Assembly: GCF_030409315.1 (NCBI RefSeq)
Contig: NZ_JAUFPS010000035.1
Location: forward strand, 77,456 to 141,455
Direction: 5' to 3'
Source: Mucilaginibacter flavus
GTDB taxonomy: Bacteria; Bacteroidota; Bacteroidia; Sphingobacteriales; Sphingobacteriaceae
DNA length: 64,000 nucleotides
The notes under the pieces are model-generated. The model was not told the origin of the DNA and made no database searches. It worked only from the letters and a program-made list of their open reading frames with translations. Positions 54,757 through 63,083 of this stretch are shown in pieces. Numbering within the stretch: position 1 is the first letter of the stretch; every line of letters starts with the position of its first letter. The position numbers and the translations under genes were made by a program.

Positions 54757-54819
54757 TTGTTAAGGCTGTTAAAGTTAAAAAGGGTGTAGTCACATCACAT
54801 TTAGCTTATAAGCTTTCAT

Positions 54820-54848
54820 GATCGGGAACATCGCGAGTGTTCCTGATC
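54820..54848 (-). other. Hairpin in the FecR-SusC spacer
   Basis: GATCGGGAACA (54820-54830) and TGTTCCTGATC (54838-54848) pair at 10 of 11 positions with a 7-base loop. There is no T-run on the minus strand, so it is not a standard terminator. It may set mRNA processing or stability between regulatory and susC parts. Direct repeats TATAAGCT flank it. Confidence 0.6.
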
Positions 54849-54952
54849 TTACTTATCTATAAGCTATCATTTTACTTTTCAGGTAGCGTTTTTCTTCATA
54901 CTCATTGTTTTTAATTAGGGTTAATAATTGGTTTATATTGGTATTGGATGGT

Positions 54953-56101
54953 TTATTTTTTGACCTTTTTACTGATAATGATCTTTGTCCCTTCAACACT
55001 AAAATTGGCATCAACAGTTTGATCCATTATTTTAAGCAGGGTTGAAAGGTTATCAAAACGCGTAGTCAGCGCGGCAAACAGGTAATTTTTCACCTCGTTA
55101 TCCCTGTACTCTACATCTACGTTATACCAGCGGGATACTTTGCGCATAACGGTTTCCAGCTTTTCGTCGTCAAACCTGAAGTAGCCATTTTTCCAGGCTA
55201 CGGCTTCTTCAGCATCCACGTCAGATACTTTAATACCATCGGTAAGGTTGGCCTGCTGCCCTGGTTTTAGCATGGCGCTTTCTTTATCGCCGGTAACTTT
55301 TACAGAACCTTCAAGTAGCGTAGTTTTGGTGTTGGGTTCATCTTTATAGGCATTCACGTTAAAATGGGTACCCAAAACCTCAACAACCTGCCTGCTGGTA
55401 ACCACCCTAAAGGGGCGGCTTTTGTTATGGGCTACTTCAAAATAAGCTTCGCCGCTTAGTTCAACCTTACGCTCGCTGCCGGTATTAAAATCAACAGGAT
55501 ATTTGATTAAAGATGACGCGTTAAGCCACACCCGGGTGCCATCGGGCAACAGTAACTGGTATTGACCGCCCCTTGGCGTTTCCATACTATTGTATTGCAC
55601 GGCCGCGGTAGCATTAGCAGCGTTTTTATCATCCCGGGCGGCGGTGTAAACCAATTGACCATCAACTGTTTTTGATATTTGTACCCCGCTTTGATTAATA
55701 ACTGTACCTTTTTGAGCGTCGGTAAGAGAAATTTTTTGACCATTGGCCAATGTTAAGATAGCTTTGTTGCTACCGGGCACAATAACGGTATTATGAACTA
55801 ATTCATTTTTTTTTGAATCGGCTGTTTTCCTGGTAAAGAAGTAGGTACCAAACGAAAGCACAAAAATTACAGATGCCGCAACCGACCAGTTCCTGATAGA
55901 ATGACGACGACGCTTTAACGGATTAATTTGGTTATTAATGCGAAAAAGCATTTCCTCTTCCACAGTTTCTTCATCATCCGGAAATTCTGCATTCTGGTTA
56001 GCTACATTACGGTACCATTCGGTCAAAGTTTCCTTTTCCTGTTCCGTAGCAGTATTATCTCTATACTTGCGTATTAAGTTATAAATGGTTTGGCGGTTCA
56101 A
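54953..56101 (-). CDS. FecR-family anti-sigma factor
   Basis: The 382-residue protein has an N-terminal cytoplasmic anti-sigma part (YNLIRKYRDNTATEQEKETL), one membrane helix (about 70-90, SVAASVIFVLSFGTYFF), a FecR periplasmic domain (about 170-275, with GGQYQLLLPDGTRVWLNASS and ELSGEAYFEV) and a C-terminal DUF4974/STN-like domain. It should hold the sigma factor encoded upstream until the STN domain of SusC reports substrate. It lies between the sigma and SusC genes, the usual order. Confidence 0.95.
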   Translation of the reverse strand: MNRQTIYNLIRKYRDNTATEQEKETLTEWYRNVANQNAEFPDDEETVEEEMLFRINNQINPLKRRRHSIRNWSVAASVIFVLSFGTYFFTRKTADSKKNELVHNTVIVPGSNKAILTLANGQKISLTDAQKGTVINQSGVQISKTVDGQLVYTAARDDKNAANATAAVQYNSMETPRGGQYQLLLPDGTRVWLNASSLIKYPVDFNTGSERKVELSGEAYFEVAHNKSRPFRVVTSRQVVEVLGTHFNVNAYKDEPNTKTTLLEGSVKVTGDKESAMLKPGQQANLTDGIKVSDVDAEEAVAWKNGYFRFDDEKLETVMRKVSRWYNVDVEYRDNEVKNYLFAALTTRFDNLSTLLKIMDQTVDANFSVEGTKIIISKKVKK

Positions 56102-56206
56102 TTGGTTATTGCGCTTATTATAGGTATGTACCGCAAAAGCATCGATACCCTACATGGTTTATAAAAAAAACTTGATTATTTTTAAAACGACAGATTTGTC
56201 GGCTTT

Positions 56207-56794
56207 TTATTTAAACAGACGATACAATATGGACGCGGCGATGATCATCCAGCCGTGGTTTTTAAGTTCGCCCTTTATAATACGGAGGGCTCGTGTAAGG
56301 TTAGCTTCTACGCCTTTTTCGGTAATTTGAATTTTGGTAGCTATTTCTGAATTTTTCATGCCCATGTTACGACTGTAACTAAAAACAAGGCGGCATTTTT
56401 CGGGCATTTTTTCAACAATGCCGTTTACATACTCCTGCAAAAAGATGGCATCCAGTTTATCTTCGTCATTGACAGCAGTCTCAAACTGGTAATTTTGCGC
56501 GGCCAGGTCATTTCTGCGTTGCTCTTTCTGGTAATATTTATAAATGGTGAACTTTACCGATGTTGCCAAAAATGCAGGCAGGTTATCAATATCTACCTGG
56601 GCGTACCTTTCCCATAAGGATATAAAAACATCGTGCACAATATCTTTTGCAACAACTTTATCTTTACTATGATTCCAGGCTATTAACAGTAGCTTTTTCC
56701 AATATCTGCGGTAAATTTCTGTATAAGCTGCCTCATCTCCCTCTTTTAAAAGGGCAGTAAGCTGCTCATCGGTATAGGTGCTGTAATCAAACAT
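56207..56794 (-). CDS. ECF-type RNA polymerase sigma-70 factor (Bacteroidota FecI-like)
   Basis: The 195-residue product has sigma region 2 (EIYRRYWKKLLLIAWNHSKD, then DIVHDVFISLWERY) and region 4 (MPEKCRLVFSYSRNMGMKNS, EIATKIQITEKGVEANLTRA). It is the first regulatory gene of the utilisation locus and is followed 105 bp later by fecR. It should direct transcription from susC and possibly the enzyme genes. Confidence 0.95.
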   Translation of the reverse strand: MFDYSTYTDEQLTALLKEGDEAAYTEIYRRYWKKLLLIAWNHSKDKVVAKDIVHDVFISLWERYAQVDIDNLPAFLATSVKFTIYKYYQKEQRRNDLAAQNYQFETAVNDEDKLDAIFLQEYVNGIVEKMPEKCRLVFSYSRNMGMKNSEIATKIQITEKGVEANLTRALRIIKGELKNHGWMIIAASILYRLFK

Positions 56795-57223
56795 AAAGCT
56801 TCACCTTTTTATTAAAAGGTTTTACCAGTGTTTGCAGCAAAGTATATCACATTTTTTTGCGGTAAATTAAATGGAGAAAAATCGCGAAAATGGACATCTA
56901 ACTTAAGAAGTAAAGTTTTACTCATATTTTACGTTAACAGGTTAATATTCAAATTTATATTTAGTGTTTTTTACTCGTAATCTGTTTTATATAAATACCA
57001 AATTCGCTGTCAATACACAAAAGGTATCCACATATAAAATTAAAGCTAAAACTACGTTTGGTTTATAAGGTGTTTGTCGATAATGGTCGTTCGACAATTT
57101 TTAAAAATCAAAAATATAAAAATCCATTAAAAGTAGATATTCCATTTGTTACTAACAATGGAATATTCACCGCTGTGGCGCTTATTTTCCGCAAAGCCAT
57201 AAAGCGGTTGTTAAATAATCTAA
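56795..57223. other. 429-bp AT-rich spacer
   Basis: It separates the sigma-factor gene from the sugar uptake cluster on the same strand. I see a hairpin near 57137 (listed) and otherwise nothing that can be named; the sigma promoter should lie near 56800-56950. Confidence 0.4.
57137..57166 (-). terminator. Hairpin after the mutarotase gene, possible terminator
   Basis: ATATTCCATT (57137-57146) and AATGGAATAT (57157-57166) are perfect complements around a short loop, about 58 bp past the mutarotase stop. The T content after the stem on the minus strand is modest, so termination is only likely. Confidence 0.45.
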
Positions 57224-57703
57224 TCAATTAGTATGGAACACCTCTTCCATTTTTTGCCATTGCTGCTTGCTTGCGGCGGCTTCGGGCAAAGGAATTTGTG
57301 TTGGGTCGGTTTCTTTCCACCAGCGTTGTGTAGTAGTATCGGCTGCCATTTTAGCCATATCTGCTTTAAAATCAGTTCCGGTATACTCAAAATAGCTAAA
57401 CAGAAAATACCTTCCCTCTATTTTTTGAAGGTAGATAGAGTAATTGCGAATGTTGCATTCCTTTATCTTTTTCAATACATCCGCCCAGGCATGGGCGTGC
57501 AGTTTTTTATAATAAGCCATCTTTTCGGCCTTCAGCCCGGTTACCATGCCAAAGCGCTGTATTTTTACCGTTTGCTGTTCGGTTGATGCAGTATTCTGTT
57601 GTTTGGGGTTTTGTTGCCCGCTATGATTATATGCCGCTAAGCCAATACATGCAGCAACGAAGACGATAGAAAACAGGCTGATAAAGTTAATTTTGCTGAT
57701 CAT
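57224..57703 (-). CDS. L-rhamnose/L-fucose mutarotase family protein with N-terminal membrane anchor
   Basis: The 159-residue protein has a signal or anchor helix (about 8-25, FISLFSIVFVAACIGLAAY) and a Gln-rich linker. The mutarotase domain (about 46-155) shows the RhaM pattern: KIQRFGMVTGLK, YYKKLHAHAWADVL (likely catalytic Tyr/His) and a C-terminal WWKETDPTQ. The family interconverts alpha and beta anomers of 6-deoxy sugars. Most RhaM proteins are about 104 residues and cytoplasmic; this one is exported or anchored. Its place 5 bp after a sugar symporter and near L-fuconate dehydratase favours L-fucose over L-rhamnose. Confidence 0.82.
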   Translation of the reverse strand: MISKINFISLFSIVFVAACIGLAAYNHSGQQNPKQQNTASTEQQTVKIQRFGMVTGLKAEKMAYYKKLHAHAWADVLKKIKECNIRNYSIYLQKIEGRYFLFSYFEYTGTDFKADMAKMAADTTTQRWWKETDPTQIPLPEAAASKQQWQKMEEVFHTN

Positions 57704-57708
57704 AATTG

Positions 57709-59364
57709 TTATCTGAATAAGTAAAATAAAACAGCCATAATGCCAATGAGCAATACGGATAGTACCTTATAATTTCCCAACCCACTCCAGGCAACGCCTC
57801 TTAGCGGTTCCAATGGCGATCGCCAGTAAAGGACATCGCTTTCCGCGGAATGTTCCACCGGGTACATATATGATAGTACTACCTGCATTAACAGGCAAAT
57901 TAGAAACAAGTAAAAAGCCATCATCATAAATGGTATCGACCCAATAAACCCTGTAGGGTAAACTTTGCCTATAACGAATACAGCCACTCCAATTGCCGAC
58001 CCAACCCACAAAGTATATTTTGCAGATATGGCCGATGCTTTTTGCCAAAACACACCTAACAAAAACACACAGGTTATGGGTGGGGCTATATGGGCTATGA
58101 TATCATTTAGCCCGTTAAAGATGCTTTCATAATTATTTAGCAGCGGTAACATCAGCAGGGAAACTATGAGCGATATGGCCGCGGCAATTTTACCTACGCT
58201 TACCAATTTGGCATCAGTAGCCTGCGGCTTGTAGCGTTTATAGATATCGTAACTCACAATGGTTGATATAGAATTAAGCGCTCCCGAAATCTGGCTCATC
58301 AGCCCCGATAATAACGCCGCCACCAATACACCTATTAATCCGGGCGGAATTAACTGGGTGATCATCAATGTATATATACCTTTACTGTTTACAACCTCTT
58401 TCCCGTTTACAATACTCTTTAAAGCCGAGATATCCAGGTGGCCGCTTTGCGCCAACGTGTAAGCAAACAGGCCGGGCATCACAAAAATAAAGACAGGCAA
58501 AATTTTAATAAACCCACAAAACAGCGGACCGACGCGGGCATGGTTTTCGTCCTTAGCACCCAGTACCCGTTGTACAATAGTTTGATCGGCACACCAGTAC
58601 CAGATGCCTAAAACAGGGTAGCCTAAAAACACAGCGTACCAGGGCATACCGCTGGCATCGCCATGCGGCCGCAGCATAGATAGCTTATTTAATTCGCCGG
58701 TGTGTTTCAATACATCAACCATTGGTTGCCAGCCCCCCATTTTGGTGTAGGCTGCAATACTCATGATAATGGCTCCTCCTAATAATACTATCGTTTGGAT
58801 AGACTCTGTTACCACCACGGCAGTTAAACCTCCTACTACCGTGTATATGGTAGTAATTACCGAGATTACAATAACACTTGTATACATATCAACCCCAAAC
58901 AACGTATGCAGTACAATACCACCTGCCAGTAAAGAAAATGCAATATGAATCAGCACGGCGGATACTACAGATATAATAGCCAGCCAGTCGCGGCTGGCAC
59001 GGTCATACCGTTTCTCTAAAAAATCGGGCAGGGTAGCTACGCCCGATTTGATGTAGAACGGTGCAAAAAAAAGTGCCAGCAAAATAAGTGTAAAAGCTGC
59101 CATCCACTCAAAATCGCCATTGAGCAAACCTGTGTCAAAACCACTTTGTGCCAGACTTACCAAATGCACGCAGGAGATATTGGTGGCAAACAAAGCCAAA
59201 CCAATCATGGGCCAGCGTAGCTTTTTACCCGCCAGGAAATATTCGCCGGCAGCGTTATTGTTATTTTTAGTACGGCGCTGATGACGAATGCCCGACCATA
59301 GCCCGATAATAAATATCACGGCTATGTACAAAGCGCTAATGATCAAATCTGGTGTGTGTATCAT
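57709..59364 (-). CDS. Sodium:solute symporter (SSS family), probable sugar uptake
   Basis: The 551-residue membrane protein has about 13-14 helices and SSS features such as YFLAGKKLRWPMIGLALFAT near 43-62 and GVLVAALLSGLMSQISGALN in the middle. Sugar-type members (SGLT/vSGLT-like) move sugar with sodium across the inner membrane. Being next to a mutarotase and L-fucose oxidation genes it most likely imports L-fucose, which is inference from context. Confidence 0.9.
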   Translation of the reverse strand: MIHTPDLIISALYIAVIFIIGLWSGIRHQRRTKNNNNAAGEYFLAGKKLRWPMIGLALFATNISCVHLVSLAQSGFDTGLLNGDFEWMAAFTLILLALFFAPFYIKSGVATLPDFLEKRYDRASRDWLAIISVVSAVLIHIAFSLLAGGIVLHTLFGVDMYTSVIVISVITTIYTVVGGLTAVVVTESIQTIVLLGGAIIMSIAAYTKMGGWQPMVDVLKHTGELNKLSMLRPHGDASGMPWYAVFLGYPVLGIWYWCADQTIVQRVLGAKDENHARVGPLFCGFIKILPVFIFVMPGLFAYTLAQSGHLDISALKSIVNGKEVVNSKGIYTLMITQLIPPGLIGVLVAALLSGLMSQISGALNSISTIVSYDIYKRYKPQATDAKLVSVGKIAAAISLIVSLLMLPLLNNYESIFNGLNDIIAHIAPPITCVFLLGVFWQKASAISAKYTLWVGSAIGVAVFVIGKVYPTGFIGSIPFMMMAFYLFLICLLMQVVLSYMYPVEHSAESDVLYWRSPLEPLRGVAWSGLGNYKVLSVLLIGIMAVLFYLFR

Positions 59365-59388
59365 ATCTTTTGGGGAATAGAATCAAGA

Positions 59389-59605
59389 GGCAAGAATCAA
59401 GAGTTAAGACTTTTTTTGTCAGGTGTTCCTTGATGTCACAGTTCCCAGACTTACGAAGTTTTAAAAACTTCGTAAGTCTTTCACCGCTTTGCTCCCCGTC
59501 TTGATTCTTGGCTCTTAATTCTTGATTCTTATTCTAAAACTTCGTAAGTCTTTCACCGCTTTGCTTCTGTCTTGATTCTTGACTCTTGATTCTTGACTCT
59601 TATTC
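59389..59605. repeat. Spacer with inverted TTGATTCTTG repeats and palindromes
   Basis: Left segments AGAATCAAGAGGCAAGAATC (from 59389) are complementary to several right segments (TTGATTCTTGGCTCTTAATT near 59502, and TTGATTCTTGACTCTTGATT near 59573). Between them is the 33-bp palindrome and, near 59535, a half copy of it followed by a duplicated TCTTTCACCGCTTTGCT. This shows past duplication. Confidence 0.78.
59447..59479. repeat. 33-bp palindrome, copy 2
   Basis: Identical over all 33 bases to 35541-35573. A third half-arm (AAACTTCGTAAGTCTTTC) lies near 59536. Confidence 0.92.
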
Positions 59606-60829
59606 TAACTTTTTCAAATCGCAACTGCTACCCGGCGTTTGCGGGGTTTTGTATACGCCGCCTTCAATATTCACGGGGTTTACAAAATGCTTTTGCAGGT
59701 GTGGGATGTGCTCTAAAAACAGCGCCTCGTGGCCCATGGCTATGTGGTTAAACAGTACCAGGTGCTGGTGCAGCTGGCCCATATCCCCTACGTGCGGCAC
59801 TACCGGTACGCCATATTTTTTGCATAACAGACTCACGGTTATAAATTCGCTTACGCCCCCTACCCTTACGGCATCAACCTGAATAAAGGAGGCGCTGCCG
59901 GTTTGCAGGTAGTTTTTAAAGATGATCTTGTTAGGTACGTGTTCGCCAAGGGCAAGTTTTAAAGGAGATATGGCGTTGGCTAATGTTTTATGCGCCAGTA
60001 CATCATCCGGGTGCGTAGGTTCTTCTATCCAGTAAGGGTTCATGCTTTTAAGCTTATTACATATGGATATGGCTTGCGGCAAGTTCCATTGCTGATTGGC
60101 ATCTAACATCACTTTAACGCTATCGCCAGCTACTTCCCGCACGATGTGCGCCCGGCGAATGTCGCGCTCGGGATTTACAGATCCTACTTTTAGTTTCATG
60201 GCGGTAAACCCTTCTGCAAGGGCCATTTTGCAGTTTTCGCGCACTTTTTCGTCCGAATAGTTGAACCAGCCTATCGAGGTATCGTAACCCGGGTAACCTT
60301 TTTCAAGAATCCCTTCCCTGTTGCTTTTGGTTCCTTGTTGCGAACGCAGCATTTGGATAGCTTGTTCGTGGTTTAACTCATCCTCTAAATAGCTCAAATC
60401 CAAAGTGGCTACAATTTGCTCAGGCGATAGATCGATCAATAGTTTCCAGAGCGGTAACCCCCTTTTTTTAGCCCAAAGATCATAACAGGCATTGGTTACC
60501 GATGCCAGCGCCAGGTGTACCACGCCTTTATGCGGCCCCAACCAGCGAAACTGCTGATCATTAGATAAGCTTTTGAACAACTCGCCAAAGTTGGCCATGG
60601 TATCTTCAATATCTTTACCCTTAATCTTTTCGGCATAATATTGGGCGGCTTTGCAAACCAGGTCGTTACCTTCACCTAACGTAAAGGCAAAACCAATGCC
60701 GGTATGGCCGCTATCGTCAAACAAGCGGGTTACGGCGTATGAATAAATTGGATCGGTATGGATGGCATCGCTACCGGCCGCGCCATCAAGGGCGTAACGT
60801 ACATCATCAACTTGTATATTTTTAATCAT
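59600..60829 (-). CDS. L-fuconate dehydratase (enolase superfamily)
   Basis: The 409-residue protein matches FucD in key parts: GSDAIHTDPIYSYA, GEGNDLV, RWLGPHKGVVH, then K212/K214 (MKLKVG), metal ligands D243 (MLDANQQW), E269 (WIEEPTHPDD) and E296 (LGEH), and H346 (PHVGD). This is a mandelate-racemase-group layout with the FucD-like leader. The reaction dehydrates L-fuconate to 2-keto-3-deoxy-L-fuconate. It starts 1 bp after the SDR gene's stop on the same strand. D-altronate-type dehydratases are less likely because of the leader motifs. Confidence 0.9.
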   Translation of the reverse strand: MIKNIQVDDVRYALDGAAGSDAIHTDPIYSYAVTRLFDDSGHTGIGFAFTLGEGNDLVCKAAQYYAEKIKGKDIEDTMANFGELFKSLSNDQQFRWLGPHKGVVHLALASVTNACYDLWAKKRGLPLWKLLIDLSPEQIVATLDLSYLEDELNHEQAIQMLRSQQGTKSNREGILEKGYPGYDTSIGWFNYSDEKVRENCKMALAEGFTAMKLKVGSVNPERDIRRAHIVREVAGDSVKVMLDANQQWNLPQAISICNKLKSMNPYWIEEPTHPDDVLAHKTLANAISPLKLALGEHVPNKIIFKNYLQTGSASFIQVDAVRVGGVSEFITVSLLCKKYGVPVVPHVGDMGQLHQHLVLFNHIAMGHEALFLEHIPHLQKHFVNPVNIEGGVYKTPQTPGSSCDLKKLE

Positions 60830-60830
60830 C

Positions 60831-61643
60831 TTAAATAGGATCGTTTTTTTGGGGGATAGATTGAACAGTTTGATTTATTACACGGCGATAACCTAATTCG
60901 GCACCACCGCTTACGGGCAAGATACAGCCGGTAACAAAACGGGCCTGGTCTGATATTAAAAAAAGACAGGCATCGGCTACCACGTCGCCTTCGGGGCAAT
61001 AGCCCAGTGCGTGAATGTCATCAAGGTAATGTGCTATCGCGCCGGCGTCGGGCTGTTGCTGGCTCCAGGCACGCAGCATAGGCGTCCACACGCCAGCCGG
61101 TGCCACCGCGTTCACCCGTATGCCGTAAGGCGCGTAATCCAAGGCCATTGATTTGGTGAGGGCACTTATGGCACCTTTGGTGGCACTGTAAGCGGCGTGA
61201 ATTTCCTGGCCTATTTCGCCAACCAGGCTACCGGTGTTGAGGATATTGCCCCTTGTTTTCTTCAATTCTTCAATACCGTACCGGGTGGTATTAAAAACAC
61301 CTTTCACGTTCACATCAAACAGGGTATTCCATTCCTCTTCGGTAGTTTCATGAAGCGCTTTGGAGGGATTACTGACGCCGGCGTTGTTATGTATTACATC
61401 TATTTTACCAAAATAGACTACCGTTTGGGTAATGGCCTGTTGAATATCGGCAGCAGCCCCTACATCTGCTTTAATATATAGTATATCTTCCGTTTGTAGT
61501 TTCGTTCGGGCTTGCTCAATGCTTTGTTCCGAGTTGGAAATAATGCTGAGCCTTGCCCCTGCAGCGCTGTATGCTTTAGCGCACTCAAAGCCAATACCTT
61601 CGGTACCCCCGGTTAAAAAAATCACTTTATTTTGTAGTAGCAT
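60831..61643 (-). CDS. SDR-family dehydrogenase, probably L-fucose or 2-keto-3-deoxy-L-fuconate dehydrogenase
   Basis: I prefer the ATG at 61643 (MLLQNKVIFLTGG) over one 66 bp earlier, since it places the cofactor-binding strand at the start as usual; the product has 270 residues. Motifs: TGGTEGIG (11-18), NNAGV (86-90), S139, Y152-x3-K156. Its neighbour is L-fuconate dehydratase, so it should act in the same pathway, either on the sugar (first step) or on the keto-deoxy acid (third step). Sequence alone cannot decide. Confidence 0.82.
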   Translation of the reverse strand: MLLQNKVIFLTGGTEGIGFECAKAYSAAGARLSIISNSEQSIEQARTKLQTEDILYIKADVGAAADIQQAITQTVVYFGKIDVIHNNAGVSNPSKALHETTEEEWNTLFDVNVKGVFNTTRYGIEELKKTRGNILNTGSLVGEIGQEIHAAYSATKGAISALTKSMALDYAPYGIRVNAVAPAGVWTPMLRAWSQQQPDAGAIAHYLDDIHALGYCPEGDVVADACLFLISDQARFVTGCILPVSGGAELGYRRVINQTVQSIPQKNDPI

Positions 61644-62013
61644 ATTTAAAAATTGAGGCTGAGGCGTAAAATCCCACGGGCAGTTTAAGCTTATTGCCAT
61701 AAGCGGCATTAGACTAAACTTTGTAAAGAATTACCTGCAGACCTGGTTATATTGGTTATGATGAACAAATCAAAAGTAAAGCGCTGTATTGACGTTTATA
61801 ATAGCCAAAACATTTTTTTTAATGGATTATTCCACTAAACCAGATATTAAAATATGCATTTTTGGCATAATGGTATGCGCAGTATACATTTACCCCTAAT
61901 TGGTTGGTATTTACAAATTGTTTATCTATAATAGCATCTTTTACACAAGGCTATATATTTCCTGTAATGTAGTATCCCACTGTAAAACCAATTATATCTA
62001 ACATTTATTTTTG
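61644..62013. promoter_or_regulatory. Divergent promoter region between fucose-oxidation cluster and AraC gene
   Basis: The 370-bp AT-rich spacer lies between the divergent SDR and AraC-family genes and must carry both promoters and, very likely, the regulator's binding sites. I could not assign exact -33/-7 elements or a repeat that stands out. Confidence 0.5.
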
Positions 62014-62916
62014 ATGAGTACGAGCTTAAAAAGACGGCAGGGTTTTGAGGGTGAAAAATTCATTAGCATTCCGCAAAAAGTATTACGCGATGCTAAAGAG
62101 CGCGATCCCGAGCTTTTTCATATTTACATTACTCATATTGGTTACTTCCCCAAAGCAGCGTTCCATTACCGTGAGCGCCGTAAAGGGTGTGAAGACAACA
62201 TCCTTATCTATTGTTTACAGGGCAAGGGCTATTTTATTGTAGATAACAAGCGTTACGAGGTGCGCAGCAATCAATACATCCTGGTGCCAGCCACAGATAA
62301 ATACATGCGCTATTGGGCCGATAACGATGATCCCTGGACAATTTATTGGGTACACTTTACCGGCGATAAGATCCAGGATTTTAACCGGTCGCTTAATTTA
62401 ACCATCAGCCGAGGACCGGTTCAAACGCCTTTTAACGAAAACGCTATCAATATATGGCATAACATCTACCAAACATTAGAGATGGGCTACAGCCTGGAAA
62501 ACATCAACAGCGCCTGCTTTTGCCTGTACCATATTATAGCCACCTTTTTAATGCCCGAGCGGCATATACAAAGCGACAAGGATGATGACGGCGATATCAT
62601 TACCAAAACCATCCATAACATGCGCGATAACCTCAGTAAAAAGCTAAGTGTAGAAGACATGGCTGGCAAACATAATTTATCGGTATCGCACTTTTCCAAC
62701 CTTTTTCGCAAAGCTACCGGCATGCCGCCTATTGATTATTTTATTCATTTAAAAATGCAAAAGGCCTGCCAGCTGCTGTATGCCAACGCCGATAAAATAA
62801 AAGACGTAGCCGCGTACCTGGGTTATGAGGACCCCTATTATTTTTCGCGCATTTTTAAAAAGTATATCGGCTCATCGCCAGAGCAGTACCGTATTACCGC
62901 TAAAAACACCGGCTGA
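62014..62916 (+). CDS. AraC-family transcriptional regulator
   Basis: The ATG at 62014 gives 300 residues (a TTG lies 3 bp earlier). An N-terminal cupin-type sensing domain (about 35-165; YCLQGKGYFIVDNKRYEVRS, WTIYWVHFTG) precedes two HTH motifs at the C-terminus (about 200-300; LSVEDMAGKHNLSVSHFSNL and VAAYLGYEDPYYFSRIFKKY). Sensor-type AraC proteins bind a sugar and activate catabolic genes. Its divergent position beside the fucose-oxidation cluster suggests control of that cluster. Confidence 0.93.
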   Translation: MSTSLKRRQGFEGEKFISIPQKVLRDAKERDPELFHIYITHIGYFPKAAFHYRERRKGCEDNILIYCLQGKGYFIVDNKRYEVRSNQYILVPATDKYMRYWADNDDPWTIYWVHFTGDKIQDFNRSLNLTISRGPVQTPFNENAINIWHNIYQTLEMGYSLENINSACFCLYHIIATFLMPERHIQSDKDDDGDIITKTIHNMRDNLSKKLSVEDMAGKHNLSVSHFSNLFRKATGMPPIDYFIHLKMQKACQLLYANADKIKDVAAYLGYEDPYYFSRIFKKYIGSSPEQYRITAKNTG

Positions 62917-62983
62917 GCCTAATATTTAAGGGCGAATATTCAAATCAAAAGATTGTCCATCCTTTTTGGCATTTTATCTATTG

Positions 62984-63006
62984 GTATAGCCCTCTAAGGG
63001 CTATAC
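62984..63006 (+). terminator. Perfect 9-bp hairpin between AraC and GH92 genes
   Basis: GTATAGCCC (62984-62992) and GGGCTATAC (62998-63006) are exact complements with a 5-base loop, 68 bp after the AraC stop. There is no T-run after it, so it is at best a weak terminator or an mRNA end-protecting hairpin. Confidence 0.45.
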
Positions 63007-63083
63007 ATTCGTCCATGCAGGCGTTTGCGTTAATGCAAGCTAATTACGCCTGTTAAAATCAATTATAATTGCCTCCTATTTTT

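Noticed and set aside
60831..61709. Longer start for the SDR gene at 61709
   Set aside because: The extra 22 residues precede the cofactor-binding strand and have no matching role; the ATG at 61643 is the usual SDR start.
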